Assembly: GCA_963818885.1 (NCBI GenBank)
Contig: CAWFTP010000003.1
Coordinates: 992,001-1,056,000 of the forward strand
Direction: 5' to 3'
Origin: DATFDN01 sp963818885
Lineage (GTDB): Bacteria > Pseudomonadota > Alphaproteobacteria > Acetobacterales > Acetobacteraceae
Length of the DNA stretch: 64,000 bases
Below the pieces are notes generated by a model. The model was not told the origin of the DNA, searched no databases, and worked only from the letters and a program-made list of their open reading frames with translations. Both the position numbers and the translations under genes were made by a program. Of the stretch, positions 36,111-45,142 are shown one piece after another (the first letter of the stretch is position 1; every line of letters starts with the position of its first letter).

Positions 36111-37547
36111 TCATTCGGCGGCCACCGCGAGCGTTTGCTGTTGCTCCACATAGGCGTGGATCTGCGCCGCCGCGTCGCGGCCGTCGCGGATCGCCCAGAC
36201 GACCAGGCTCGCGCCGCGCACGATGTCGCCGGCGGCGAACACGCCGGGCAGGCTGGTCATGAACGTGCGGTGGTTCACCTTGAGCGTGCCCCAGCCGGTC
36301 ACCGCGAGCGCCGGCTCGGCGAACATCGCCGGCAGGTCCTCGGGGTCGAAGCCTAGCGCCTTGATCACCAGGTCGGCCCTGACCGTGAAGTCGCTGCCGG
36401 GGATCGGTTCGACCGACTGGCGGCCGGTGGCGTCGGGCAGGCCGAGATGCATCCGCACCGCGCGCACGCCCTCCACCCGGTCGGCGCCGACGAACGCCTC
36501 GGGGGCGGTCAGCCAGACGAACTCGACCCCCTCCTCCTCGGCGTTCTTCACCTCGCGCATGGAACCCGGCATGTTCGCCCGGTCCCGCCGGTAGCCGCAG
36601 CGGACCGACCTGGCACCCTGGCGGACGGCGGTGCGCACGCAGTCCATCGCGGTGTCGCCGCCGCCGACCACGAACACGTCCTTGCCGCGCGCATCGAGCA
36701 GGCCGGACGTGAAGTCTGGCACCGGATCGCCGAGGTTCTCCCGGTTCGCGGTGATCAGGTAGTCGAGCGCCGGCACGATCCCCGGCAGGCCCACGCCGGG
36801 CCCCCCCAACTCGCGGGATTTGTAGACACCCGTCGCGATCAGCACCGCGTCGTGGCGGGCACGCAGCTCCCGCAAACTGACGGTCCGCCCGACATCGGTG
36901 TTCAGCTCGAAGTGGATGCCGCCGTCGACCAGCCGGTCATAGCGGCGCTGCACCACCGGCTTCTCGAGCTTGAAGTTGGGAATACCATAGACCAGCAGGC
37001 CGCCGGCGCGGTCGTAGCGGTCGTAGACCGTGACCTGATAGCCCTTGCCGCGCAGCTGCTCGGCGGCGGCGAAACCCGCCGGCCCGGCGCCGATGATGCC
37101 GACCGAGCGGTCGAGCTCCCGGCGGGGCCGGATCGGCCTGACCCAACCCTGCTCGAAGGCGGTATCCGTGATGTAGCGCTCGACCGCGCCGATCGTGACC
37201 GCCTGGTAGCCCTTCTCGATGACGCAATTGCCCTCGCAGAGCCGGTCCTGCGGGCAGATGCGGCCGCATATCTCGGGGAGATTGTTGGTGGCCGCGGCAA
37301 CCTCGTATGCCTCCTCGAGCCGCCCCTCGGCGGTCAGCTTCAGCCAGTCGGGGATGTTGTTGTGGAGCGGGCAGTGGACCTGGCAGAACGGCACGCCGCA
37401 CTGGCTGCATCGGCTCGCCTGCCGCGCCGCTTCCTCGCGGGCGAACTCCCGATAGATTTCGCCGAAATCGTCCCGCCGCTCGGAAACCGCGCGCTTCTCC
37501 GGCATCTCCTGGGGCACGTTGACGAACCGCAACATGCGCTCGGCCAT
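36111..37547 (-). CDS. gltD: glutamate synthase small subunit
   Basis: GltD transfers electrons from NADPH through FAD and two 4Fe-4S clusters to GltB. The intact 478-residue protein has the N-terminal cluster cysteines CSQCGVPFCQVHCPLHNNIP and ICGRICPQDRLCEGNC, the FAD fold VGIIGAGPAGFAAAEQLRGK, the NADPH fold DVFVVGGGDTAMDCVRTAVR, and the C-terminal GVFAAGDIVRGASLVVWAI. It is the first gene of the gltDB unit, separated from gltB by a repeat-bearing spacer. Confidence 0.96.
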   Translation of the reverse strand: MAERMLRFVNVPQEMPEKRAVSERRDDFGEIYREFAREEAARQASRCSQCGVPFCQVHCPLHNNIPDWLKLTAEGRLEEAYEVAAATNNLPEICGRICPQDRLCEGNCVIEKGYQAVTIGAVERYITDTAFEQGWVRPIRPRRELDRSVGIIGAGPAGFAAAEQLRGKGYQVTVYDRYDRAGGLLVYGIPNFKLEKPVVQRRYDRLVDGGIHFELNTDVGRTVSLRELRARHDAVLIATGVYKSRELGGPGVGLPGIVPALDYLITANRENLGDPVPDFTSGLLDARGKDVFVVGGGDTAMDCVRTAVRQGARSVRCGYRRDRANMPGSMREVKNAEEEGVEFVWLTAPEAFVGADRVEGVRAVRMHLGLPDATGRQSVEPIPGSDFTVRADLVIKALGFDPEDLPAMFAEPALAVTGWGTLKVNHRTFMTSLPGVFAAGDIVRGASLVVWAIRDGRDAAAQIHAYVEQQQTLAVAAE

Positions 37548-37664
37548 GACCTGCTCTCCACCTCGTCGGGCAAGATTAGCGCAATCGAGCGGACGAGACC
37601 AGAGGGGTAGCGCGAATTAGGGTCGGATTGCTGCCTTTTTTCTAGCCGAATTGCCGTTCCGACG

Positions 37665-38663
37665 TCAGGCGGGAGCACGAAGCGGAAAAGATAGGCCCGA
37701 TTTGTCACCTTTTCCCCGCCGCTCCCGAATGATCTTTCCGCCCCCTGGCCGGTACTGGCTCAGGTAGGCCGGCACGATCATGTCAACCGGGGTCGGGATG
37801 ATGCCGAGCTCCGGCAGTCCGGGCATTCCGGCCGCCGCAACGTTATCGCGGCGCAGCATCAGCAGCTGGTCGCGGGTCAGCGGCTTGCCTGGCACCATTT
37901 CCATGACCCACGCCATCAGGCGGGCAAGCGATTGCGGGATCGGCACCAGCAGCCGGCGGCGATCGGTCTGCTCCAGCACATAGGCCAGCAGCTCGCGGAA
38001 CGTGAACATCTCGGGCCCGCCCAACTCGTAGATCGCCCCGGCGGCCTCCGCGTCCCCGAGCGCCGTCGTGACGGCATCGGCGACGTCGCCCACATAGACC
38101 GGCTGGAAGCGCGTCGCCCCGGAAAAGACCGGCATGAACGGCGACAGCATCGCCATGCGGGCGAAGCGGTTGAAGAACCGGTCCTCCGGCCCGAAGACGA
38201 TGGAAGGGCGTAGGATCGTCGCACTCGGGAAGTGCTGGCGGACTTCGACCTCGCCCTCGGCCTTGGAGGTGCCGTAGCGCCCAGGCGCGCCAGGGTCCGC
38301 CCCGATGGCTGAGAGATGCACCAGCCGCAGCACCCCAGCGCCGGTGGCAAGCCTCGCCACCCGCCCGGCCCCTTCGGCATGGACCGCCTGGAAGTCGCCG
38401 CGCCGGCGCTCGGCGAGGATGCCCACCAGGTTCACCACGAGGTCGGAGCCGACGACCGCGCGGCGGACCGTCGTCTCGTCCGTGACCGAGGCGTAGAGCG
38501 GCACGATCTGACCCACCGCCCCCGTCACCCGCAGGAATCCCGCGCTGGCCGGGTGGCGCACGGCCACGCGCACCACGTAGCCGCGACGCGCGAGGCGCTG
38601 CACAACGTAGCGGCCGATGAACCCCGACCCGCCGAAGACGGTCGCCACGTTGCGCGTCGCCAT
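37665..38663 (-). CDS. NDUFA9-like atypical SDR / NAD-dependent epimerase family protein
   Basis: A 332-residue Rossmann-fold protein: glycine motif ATVFGGSGFIGRYVVQRLAR, SDLVVNLVGIL, SAIGADPGAPGRYGTSKAEG with the YxxxK-like position, and ATILRPSIVFGPEDRFFNRF. It belongs to the complex I NDUFA9-like group of extended SDRs, common in alphaproteobacteria and thought to assist respiratory complex I or quinone metabolism. The C-terminal YLSQYRPGGGKIIRERR is basic. It stands alone between gltD and an LLM oxidoreductase. Confidence 0.85.
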   Translation of the reverse strand: MATRNVATVFGGSGFIGRYVVQRLARRGYVVRVAVRHPASAGFLRVTGAVGQIVPLYASVTDETTVRRAVVGSDLVVNLVGILAERRRGDFQAVHAEGAGRVARLATGAGVLRLVHLSAIGADPGAPGRYGTSKAEGEVEVRQHFPSATILRPSIVFGPEDRFFNRFARMAMLSPFMPVFSGATRFQPVYVGDVADAVTTALGDAEAAGAIYELGGPEMFTFRELLAYVLEQTDRRRLLVPIPQSLARLMAWVMEMVPGKPLTRDQLLMLRRDNVAAAGMPGLPELGIIPTPVDMIVPAYLSQYRPGGGKIIRERRGKGDKSGLSFPLRAPA

Positions 38664-38712
38664 GTCCTGCTCCTTCGCTGCGGGTCCTGATTACGGGCCC
38701 GTCCTCCCCGCC

Positions 38713-39762
38713 TCAAGCGGCCTGGGTGCGAAACCCTTGGAAGCGGTGGGGGATGCGCTGCACCGCCTCGATGACCCGCCGGCGGACGGCGGGCGGATCG
38801 GCGGGCAGGAAGTCAAGTGACACGGTATCCGCGAGGCCACCGAACCGGCGCTCGATCGCCTCAGCGATCCCCTCGTAGGGCGCGCGCGCGGTGAACAGGT
38901 CGAGCACGTCGTCGGATATTTCGGCCGCCATCTCCTGCCACCTGGCCTCGCGCGACATCTTGTTGAGTCGCACGCCCAGATCACCGATCCCGTGCACGTC
39001 GAAAACCCCGCGATAGGCGGGGGTGGAGCCGTAGAAGGCGATCCGGTAGCGGATCTTCTCGGCCGCCGCGCGGACCGCTTCGTCGTCCGGCCCGGTGGCG
39101 ATGAAGCCCCCACCGGTGATTTCGAAATGCGCGCGGTCCTTTCCCGCGGCGGCAAGCTCCGTCTCCACCTGCGGCATCACCACCTGCTCGAGGTAGGCGC
39201 GCGTCGCGAAGCCATGCAGGCGCACACTGTCGGCGTGGCGCACCGCGGTGCGGGTCATCAGCGGCCCCACGGCGGCAAGCGCGATGGGCGGCAAGGGCAG
39301 GCCGGCTTTCGGCGCCGTGAACTCGGGCGTCATCAAGGTGAACGTGTAGTACTTGCCCTGATAATGCAGCCCCTCCCCATATTCCCAGCAGCGGAAGATC
39401 GCCCGCAGCGCCTCGATATATTCGGCCATGCGCGCCGCCGGCGCGACCCAAGGGACGCTGAAGCGCCGCTCGTTATGCGCACGCACCTGGCTGCCGAGCC
39501 CGATGGTGAACCGCCCGCCGGAGTGGCGGTGCAGGTCCCAGGTCTGGTTGGCGACGATCATCGGGCTGCGCGGGAAGGCGATCGCGACCGAGGTCGCGAG
39601 CTGCACCCGCTGCGTCGCCAACGCCGCGAAGGCAAGCGGGGCAAACGGGTCGTGGCGCAGCTCGTTGCTGGTGACCGCGTCCGCGCCGTCCTCCTCGGCC
39701 TGGTGCGCGGCGGCAGGGCAGGCGTGCCAGTCCTCGACCGGCAGGGTCAGGGAGACGCGCAT
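38713..39762 (-). CDS. LLM-class (F420-type) oxidoreductase, TIGR03617-like
   Basis: A 349-residue luciferase-like TIM barrel. Segments such as ATSVAIAFPRSPMIVANQTW, LHRHSGGRFTIGLGSQVRAH and YKGEGLHYQGKYY-like EYGEGLHYQGKYYTFTLMTP match the TIGR03617 branch of LLM oxidoreductases, annotated as coenzyme F420-dependent mainly on similarity to mycobacterial proteins. Whether this host makes F420 is not visible here; FMN is the alternative cofactor. It is three bases from the following GST gene's stop, so the two may be cotranscribed. Confidence 0.82.
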   Translation of the reverse strand: MRVSLTLPVEDWHACPAAAHQAEEDGADAVTSNELRHDPFAPLAFAALATQRVQLATSVAIAFPRSPMIVANQTWDLHRHSGGRFTIGLGSQVRAHNERRFSVPWVAPAARMAEYIEALRAIFRCWEYGEGLHYQGKYYTFTLMTPEFTAPKAGLPLPPIALAAVGPLMTRTAVRHADSVRLHGFATRAYLEQVVMPQVETELAAAGKDRAHFEITGGGFIATGPDDEAVRAAAEKIRYRIAFYGSTPAYRGVFDVHGIGDLGVRLNKMSREARWQEMAAEISDDVLDLFTARAPYEGIAEAIERRFGGLADTVSLDFLPADPPAVRRRVIEAVQRIPHRFQGFRTQAA

Positions 39763-39765
39763 CGC

Positions 39766-40476
39766 TCAGGCTTTCGCGTGCCGACCGCGGCCGAACACGC
39801 GGTCCAGGGTCTCGGGCGCCGCCTTGTCGAATTGGGTCGTCTTGGCGCGCACGTCATCGGTCGCGGTCAAGGCGCGCACGACGGCCGGACGCTGGGCGAT
39901 CTTCTCAACCCAGGCAAAGAGATGCGGGTAGTCCGCCGCGGTCCCGCCCAGCAACGCGCCGATGTTGCGCGCCCAAGGGAAGGTCGCGATGTCGGCGATG
40001 CTGTACTCGGCCCCGCCCAGATAGGGGACCTTGGCGAGCCGGGCTTCCAGCAGTTCGCACAGGGTGCGGGCCTGGGTGCGGTAGCGGCTCTGGGCATATT
40101 CGTTGCCGGGCGGGGCGAAGCGCATGAAATGCACGTGCTGGCCGAACATCGGCCCAATCCCGGTCATCTGCACCATCAGCCACTGGATCGCGTCGTATTT
40201 CGCCGCCGTCTCCTTGGGCAGGAACTTGCCGGACTTCTCAGCGAGGTAGAGCAGGATCGCGCCCGATTCGAAGACGGTGTAGGGCTTCCCGCCCGGCCCC
40301 TCGGAATCGACGATGGCCGGCACCTTGGCGGCGGGGTTGATCGCGAGGAACGCCGGCTTGAACTGCTCCCCGGCAAAGACGTCAACAGGATGGACCTTAT
40401 AGGGAAGCCCCATTTCCTCGAGCGCGATGTAGATCTTCACCACGTTCGGGCTGCCCATGGCATAGAAATCGATCAT
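39766..40476 (-). CDS. glutathione S-transferase, YfcG/Ure2p-like
   Basis: A 236-residue GST of the nu/YfcG type. The thioredoxin-like half begins MIDFYAMGSPNVVKIYIALE, with the NVVK position binding the disulfide/thiol, the cis-Pro AAKVPAIVD and the ESGAILLYLAEKSGKFLP motif. The helical half has WLMVQMTGIGPMFGQHVHFM, where the family binds its second glutathione, and EYSIADIATFPWARNI. Members reduce disulfides or peroxides using two glutathiones. ATG at 40476 has AAAGGG six bases upstream. Confidence 0.88.
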   Translation of the reverse strand: MIDFYAMGSPNVVKIYIALEEMGLPYKVHPVDVFAGEQFKPAFLAINPAAKVPAIVDSEGPGGKPYTVFESGAILLYLAEKSGKFLPKETAAKYDAIQWLMVQMTGIGPMFGQHVHFMRFAPPGNEYAQSRYRTQARTLCELLEARLAKVPYLGGAEYSIADIATFPWARNIGALLGGTAADYPHLFAWVEKIAQRPAVVRALTATDDVRAKTTQFDKAAPETLDRVFGRGRHAKA

Positions 40477-40601
40477 GTCCATCCCTTTGCTTGTGTCGGC
40501 AAGGCTACACCGGGCAGTCCCGCCTGACGAGGGAGGTGGAATGATCCAATCGCGTGCGTCGTTCGTATAGCAGGCATGGAAAGGAACCGGGAAACGATGC
40601 G

Positions 40602-41519
40602 ATGAGCGCTGTGACGGCGATGAAACCGACGAGGCCACGGCGCAAGGTGGCCCCCTGGCGCGACCGCCAGGGTCGCCTGTCCTGGCTGAAGTCGCTCACG
40701 CTCGCCGGCTGCATCGCGCCGGGCGCGGCGCTCGCCTACTGGGCCGCCACGCATCAGCTCGGGGCACGCCCGCTCATGGAGGCGATCCATGAGATGGGTC
40801 TATGGACGCTCCGCTTCTTCCTGATTTCCTTCGCGCTCACCCCGGCGCGCCTCGTCTTCGACTGGCCCCAGGCCCCGCTGATCCGGCGCATGGTCGGCGT
40901 GACGGCGTGCATCTACGGCCTCAGCCACCTCTCGCTCTATATCGCGGACGAGAATTTCCGGCTGCTGACGGTCGCCTCCGAGATCGTGCATCGCTTCTAT
41001 CTGACGATCGGTTTCTGCGCCCTGCTGCTGCTGATCGCGCTGACCGTCACCTCCACCGACAAGATGACCCGGCGGATGGGAAAGTGGTGGAAGCGGCTGC
41101 ACCGCGCGGTCTACGTGATCGGCCTGCTGGCGGTGCTGCACTACTTCATCCAGTCCAAGGCCAATGTCGGCGAGCCGGTGGTGATCGCCGGGCTGTTCAT
41201 CTGGCTGGTGCTGTGGCGGCTGCTGCCGGCCCGCTGGAAGGGCCGAATTTGGGCACTCCCGGCGCTCGGCGTGGCGGCGGCGGTGCTCGCCGCCGGGGTC
41301 GAATACGCGTGGTACCACGTCGCGACCCATATCAACGCCTGGCGAGTCCTATCCGCCGAGTGGGCGCTGCGCTTCGGCATCCGGCCCGCGCAATGGGTGC
41401 TGATCTGCGGCGCCTTGATCCTCGTGCTGGCGATTTCCTGGCGCATCCTGCGCGGCTTGCGCGGACGCACGAGCCCGCCCAGCATGGCGCGCGCGGTGCC
41501 GCAACGGGGAACGCCATGA
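40602..41519 (+). CDS. msrQ: MsrQ-like heme-binding membrane subunit
   Basis: A 305-residue ferric-reductase-like membrane protein of the MsrQ family, the b-type-heme quinol-oxidising partner of the periplasmic methionine sulfoxide reductase MsrP. About seven hydrophobic helices are visible; conserved His residues lie in GLSHLSLYIADENF, VHRFYLTIGF and LHRAVYVIGLLAVLHYFIQS. A C-terminal extension (about 200-290) with two more helices goes beyond the standard ~210 residues. msrP, normally adjacent, is absent; the next gene is a cyclase coupled by an ATGA overlap. Confidence 0.85.
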   Translation: MSAVTAMKPTRPRRKVAPWRDRQGRLSWLKSLTLAGCIAPGAALAYWAATHQLGARPLMEAIHEMGLWTLRFFLISFALTPARLVFDWPQAPLIRRMVGVTACIYGLSHLSLYIADENFRLLTVASEIVHRFYLTIGFCALLLLIALTVTSTDKMTRRMGKWWKRLHRAVYVIGLLAVLHYFIQSKANVGEPVVIAGLFIWLVLWRLLPARWKGRIWALPALGVAAAVLAAGVEYAWYHVATHINAWRVLSAEWALRFGIRPAQWVLICGALILVLAISWRILRGLRGRTSPPSMARAVPQRGTP

Positions 41520-42304
41520 CACGTCGGCTGATCGACATCTCCTCGCCCCTGATGGCGGGCATCGCGAGCGACCCGCCGCACATGCTGCCGGAGATCGAGT
41601 ATCTCGATCATCACCAGACCGCCCCGGCGATGGCCGATTACATGGGCGTGCGGGTCGACCAGTTCCCCGACGGCGAATACGCGGCGGTGGAGCGGGTCCG
41701 GATCAGCACCCATAACGGCACCCATCTGGATGCGCCGTACCACTACTTCTCGACGATGAACCACGCGCTGAAGCCGGGCGGGGAGCCGTCCTGGCGGATC
41801 GACGAGGTGCCGCTCGACTGGTGCTTCCAGCCGGCGGTGAAGCTTGATTTCCGGGGTTTCGAGGATGGCTACGTGGCGACGCCCGGCGACGTGGAGGCCG
41901 AACTCGCGCGGATCGGGCACACGCTCGCGCGGCTCGAGATCGTGCTGGTGAACACGGCGGCCGGCGCCCGCTATGGGGAGACCGACTACGTCGACCGGGG
42001 TTGCGGCATGGGCAAGGCGGCGACGCTATGGCTGCTGGAGCGCGGCGTGCGGCTGGTCGGCACCGACGCCTGGAGCTGGGATGCGCCGTTCTCCCACACG
42101 CGCCGCAAGGTCGCGGCGACGGGCGACGCCGGCCTGATCTGGGAGGGTCACCGGGCGGGGCGGGAGATCGGCTACTCACACCTCGAGAAGCTGCACAATC
42201 TGGAGGCGCTGCCGGCGGACGGTTTCGAGGTGGTGTGCTTCCCGGTCAAGGTCCACCGGGGCTCGGCCGGCTGGACGCGGGCGGTGGCGGTCTTGCGGGA
42301 TTAA
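41516..42304 (+). CDS. cyclase / kynurenine formamidase-like metal hydrolase
   Basis: A 262-residue member of the cyclase family, zinc or manganese enzymes that open amide or ester bonds, such as KynB formylkynurenine formamidase. The hallmark is STHNGTHLDAPYHYF (H-x-G-T-H-x-D-x-P), followed by GVRLVGTDAWSWDAPFSHTR and GYSHLEKLHNLEALP, the C-terminal His-Glu region. It is longer than KynB and the substrate cannot be told. Translation is coupled to msrQ by a four-base overlap. Confidence 0.83.
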   Translation: MTRRLIDISSPLMAGIASDPPHMLPEIEYLDHHQTAPAMADYMGVRVDQFPDGEYAAVERVRISTHNGTHLDAPYHYFSTMNHALKPGGEPSWRIDEVPLDWCFQPAVKLDFRGFEDGYVATPGDVEAELARIGHTLARLEIVLVNTAAGARYGETDYVDRGCGMGKAATLWLLERGVRLVGTDAWSWDAPFSHTRRKVAATGDAGLIWEGHRAGREIGYSHLEKLHNLEALPADGFEVVCFPVKVHRGSAGWTRAVAVLRD

Positions 42305-42311
42305 GACCACT

Positions 42312-42338
42312 CGTGGTGGCGCGAGGCGCGCCACCACG
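42312..42338. terminator. strong hairpin between convergent genes
   Basis: A perfect 12-bp stem, CGTGGTGGCGCG and CGCGCCACCACG, with a three-base loop lies between the stops of the cyclase gene and the leftward small secreted protein gene. It is likely a bidirectional terminator, though no T-run is present. Confidence 0.6.
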
Positions 42339-42347
42339 ACAGAGGCG

Positions 42348-42659
42348 CTATTGCTTCATCGTGCCCATGCCGGATTGCTTGGTCATGCCCATGCCGGCTG
42401 CCTTCTCGTGCTCGTTGCCCGGCGCGGGCGGCATGAAGTTCTGGCCCTTCTGGGCAGCGGAGAGGCTCATCGCGTTCAGTGCGTCGACCGTCTGCGGCTC
42501 CGGCACCGCCCGCGGGTGCTGCATCTTGTGCGCCGGAGTCACCTTGTGGTGCGGCACATGAGCGCCCGGTGCGCGGGGGGCGGTGGTGCCTTGCGCGATC
42601 GCCATGCCGCCCGAGACGGCGAGGGCGAGCGCGGCCGTGAAGATAAGTCGCATGGTCAT
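42348..42659 (-). CDS. small secreted His/Met-rich protein
   Basis: A 103-residue protein with a clear signal peptide (MTMRLIFTAALALAVSGGMA-IAQ, cleavage likely after AIA). The mature part is low in hydrophobicity, with a His-rich stretch APGAHVPHHKVTPAHKMQHP, a helix VDALNAMSLSAAQKGQNF, and a Met/Gly/Lys/Gln end in which the unit GMTKQSGMGTMKQ is a doubled motif. Not recognised. The His and Met content could bind copper or other metals, but this is speculation. Confidence 0.65.
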   Translation of the reverse strand: MTMRLIFTAALALAVSGGMAIAQGTTAPRAPGAHVPHHKVTPAHKMQHPRAVPEPQTVDALNAMSLSAAQKGQNFMPPAPGNEHEKAAGMGMTKQSGMGTMKQ

Positions 42660-42842
42660 TCTGTTCCTCCGTTTCGAGTCCGCGGCCTGCCGGGTCGTCC
42701 GTCGATGCGAGGTCGGGGCTATTACCCGCTCAAACTATGATCGAAAACATCGGAGGTTCAAGGTTGTCTCGGCGTTGCAGCGACTTCTAAGGCGGCTTTT
42801 TTCTTGACAAGTTGCGCCGACGCAATCGGCCGAGGCAGTTCG

Positions 42843-43571
42843 TCACCGAGCAATCGAGGCAAGCAGGAACATCGGACGTTCGGCTTCCTCCGCCAGCAAT
42901 GGGTTCGCCGCGACCAGCTCCGCGGTCGGCGCGAACTCGCATAGGCGATCCACCGCGAAGCCGGCATCCATGAGCGTGTTAAGCGTGGTGGCGATGGTGC
43001 GATGGTATTTGACCACTGTCGCGCCAAGCCAATCAGTGTAGCGCTCGCCCTCCGCGCTATAGCCGTTCACCGGCCACGCCTTCCGCCCACCCTTGTCGAC
43101 GCACCAGCGGGGATCAGCCGCCGCCATGTAGATCGGGTGCTCGATCGAGAATACGAAATGGGAGCCGGGTGTCAGCGAGGCATGGAGTGCGCCAGCCAGG
43201 CGTCGCAAGTCCTGTACGTAGTGCAGGGCGAGCGAGCTGTAAGCGAAATCGAACGCGGCCCCGGGCAGGCTGAGCGTTTCGAGGTCCCCGATCCTATACT
43301 CGATCAAGGCGTCATCCGCCCTTGCCCGTGCCCCCGCGATCATTCGCTCCGACAGGTCGATGGCGAGCACGGAGCCCGCGCCCTCGGCCCGCGCCCATCT
43401 GGCAAACCACCCGAGGCCGCAGCCCAGATCCAATACGCGCTTGTGGGCGAGGTCAGGGATCAGCGCACGCATCGATGGCCACTCGGGCGCTCCGTCATGC
43501 CCTAGAAGCTGGCGCGGCAGTTGCATATAGCTCGCGAAGAAGCTCGGGTCGTCGTGGCGGTTCTGCGCCAT
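42843..43571 (-). CDS. class I SAM-dependent methyltransferase
   Basis: A 242-residue Rossmann-type methyltransferase. The SAM motif I is RVLDLGCGLGWFARWARAEG, motif II region VLAIDLSERMIAGARARA, and IEYRIGDLETLSLPGAAFDF and YSSLALHYVQDLRRL follow. The C-terminal part has FVFSIEHPIYMAAADPRW and the substrate-side VVKYHRTIATTLNTLMDAGF, resembling bacterial ubiquinone/biotin-type small-molecule methyltransferases. The substrate is unknown. ATG at 43571 (MAQNRHDDPSFFASY) is the family-like start; the longer frame is Arg/Gly-rich. Confidence 0.85.
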   Translation of the reverse strand: MAQNRHDDPSFFASYMQLPRQLLGHDGAPEWPSMRALIPDLAHKRVLDLGCGLGWFARWARAEGAGSVLAIDLSERMIAGARARADDALIEYRIGDLETLSLPGAAFDFAYSSLALHYVQDLRRLAGALHASLTPGSHFVFSIEHPIYMAAADPRWCVDKGGRKAWPVNGYSAEGERYTDWLGATVVKYHRTIATTLNTLMDAGFAVDRLCEFAPTAELVAANPLLAEEAERPMFLLASIAR

Positions 43572-43953
43572 GAGAGTGAGACCGTTGGAAGGTCGTCCAC
43601 ATACCGCGCGCCCAGCTGCTGTCCCAGTCGCGGTGACGATTTCGCCTGCCAGCGGCGCCGGCGGGCCGTTACGCCTGAAGGCCGCCAGCAATCACACGGT
43701 CAGGTCGAGTAGCGACCCTCGTGGTGTCGATCCCGGGGGAAGCGGTGATGTGCCCAGCGATGGGGCCTTGGGCGTCGCGGGAGCGGTCGTGGTTTGCGAC
43801 GGCTGGGTGAACGGGCCAGACGGACCGGCCGGACGCACCGGGCCGAGCCCGGCGTGCATCACCGAGGCCGAGAAGGCCGAGAAGGAGGGCGAGGCCAGCA
43901 TGTCGACGATGATCCAGCGCATTCGTTAATGATACGTAAACGCACGCATGGAA
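43572..43953. other. region between methyltransferase and pgk with one doubtful small frame
   Basis: The 380 bp hold no firm gene. A leftward 76-codon frame (43692-43922) starts MRWIIVDMLASPSFSAFSAS and turns Pro/Thr/Ser-rich (TQPSQTTTAPATPKAPSLGT). It could be a small exported peptide, but the start of pgk's downstream side and lack of a clear ribosome site leave it doubtful. Confidence 0.35.
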
Positions 43954-45139
43954 TCAAGTTAATGCGGCGACCCCCGGCAGCGTCTTTCCCTCCAGCCACT
44001 CCAGGAACGCGCCGCCCGCCGTCGAGACATAGGTGAGCCGATCCGCGACGCCCGCGTGGCGCAGCGCGGCCACCGTGTCGCCGCCGCCCGCCACGCTGCA
44101 CAGCCCTTTTGCGGTCGCCTCCGCCACCGCCTGGGCAAATGCGGTGGTCGCCGCATCGAAGGGCGGTGTCTCGAAGGCGCCCAGCGGGCCGTTCCATACC
44201 AATGTCCGCATCCCGGCGAGCCGCGCCTTCAGGTCGGCCACGCTCGCTGGCCCTATGTCGAGGATCAGCATGCCCGCCGGCACGGCATCGATCCGGACGG
44301 TGCGGCTCGCCACGCCCGCCGCGAGCTTGTCGGCGACAACGGCATCACGAGGGCAGCACGATCTCGCAGCCGGTCTGCTTCGCTTTCGCGAGGATGTCGC
44401 GGGCGGTCGCGTGCATCTCGGCCTCCTGCAGCGAGCCGCCGACCCCGATCCCTTGCGCGGCGAGGAACGTGTTCGCCATCGCCCCACCGATCACCAGCAC
44501 CTGCACCTTGCCGATCAGGTTGCCGAGCAGCTCCAGCTTGGTGGAGACCTTCGCCCCGCCGATGATCGCCATCTCCGGGTGCTCGGGATTGCCCAGCGCG
44601 CGGTCGAGCGCCGCCAGCTCCGCCTGCATCAGCCTCCCGGCGTAGGAGGGCAGCAGGTGGGCGACTCCTTCGGTGCTGGCGTGCGCCCGGTGCGCCGCCG
44701 AGAACGCATCGTTCACATAGATATCGGCAAGCTTCGCCAGCTCCGCGGCGAAGCCGGGATCGTTCTTCTCCTCGCGCGGATCATAGCGGGTGTTCTGCAG
44801 CACCAGCACGTCGCCGTCCGCCATCCGGTCCACCGCCTGCTGGGCGATGGGGCCGATGCAGGCCTCGGCGAAGCGGACCCGTTTGCCCAGGACCTCGCCC
44901 AGCGCCTTGGCGACAGGAGCAAGCGACAATGCAGGGTCGCGCTTGCCCTTCGGGCGGCCGAAATGGCTGCACACGATCACATGTGCGCCCTTCTCAGACA
45001 GCTCCCTTATCGTTGGAGTCAGCCGCTCGATCCGCGTCAGGTCGGTGATCTTGCCGTCGCGTACCGGCACGTTCAGGTCCGCGCGCAGCAGCACCCGCTT
45101 GCCGGCGACATCGACCCCATCCAGCGTGCGGACCGCCAC
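43954..45139 (-). CDS. pgk: phosphoglycerate kinase (frameshifted)
   Basis: Pgk interconverts 1,3-bisphosphoglycerate and 3-phosphoglycerate with ADP/ATP. Visible are the substrate site VLLRADLNVPVRDG, IVCSHFGRPKGK, NTRYDPREEKNDPGFAAELA, the AIIGGAKVSTKLELLGNL hinge region, and C-terminally VWNGPLGAFETPPFD and SVAGGGDTVAAL for nucleotide binding. One extra T at about 44350 (CCC-T-CGT GAT) creates a premature TGA after EIVLPS; the true continuation is RDAVVADKLAAG in the other frame. About 395 residues restored. It is three bases downstream of gap. Confidence 0.93.
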
Positions 45140-45142
45140 GGC

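Noticed and set aside
43692..43922. 76-codon small exported protein
   Set aside because: The composition is low-complexity Pro/Thr/Ser, there is no clear ribosome site, and the rightward frames are equally open. It is kept only as a remark on the region.
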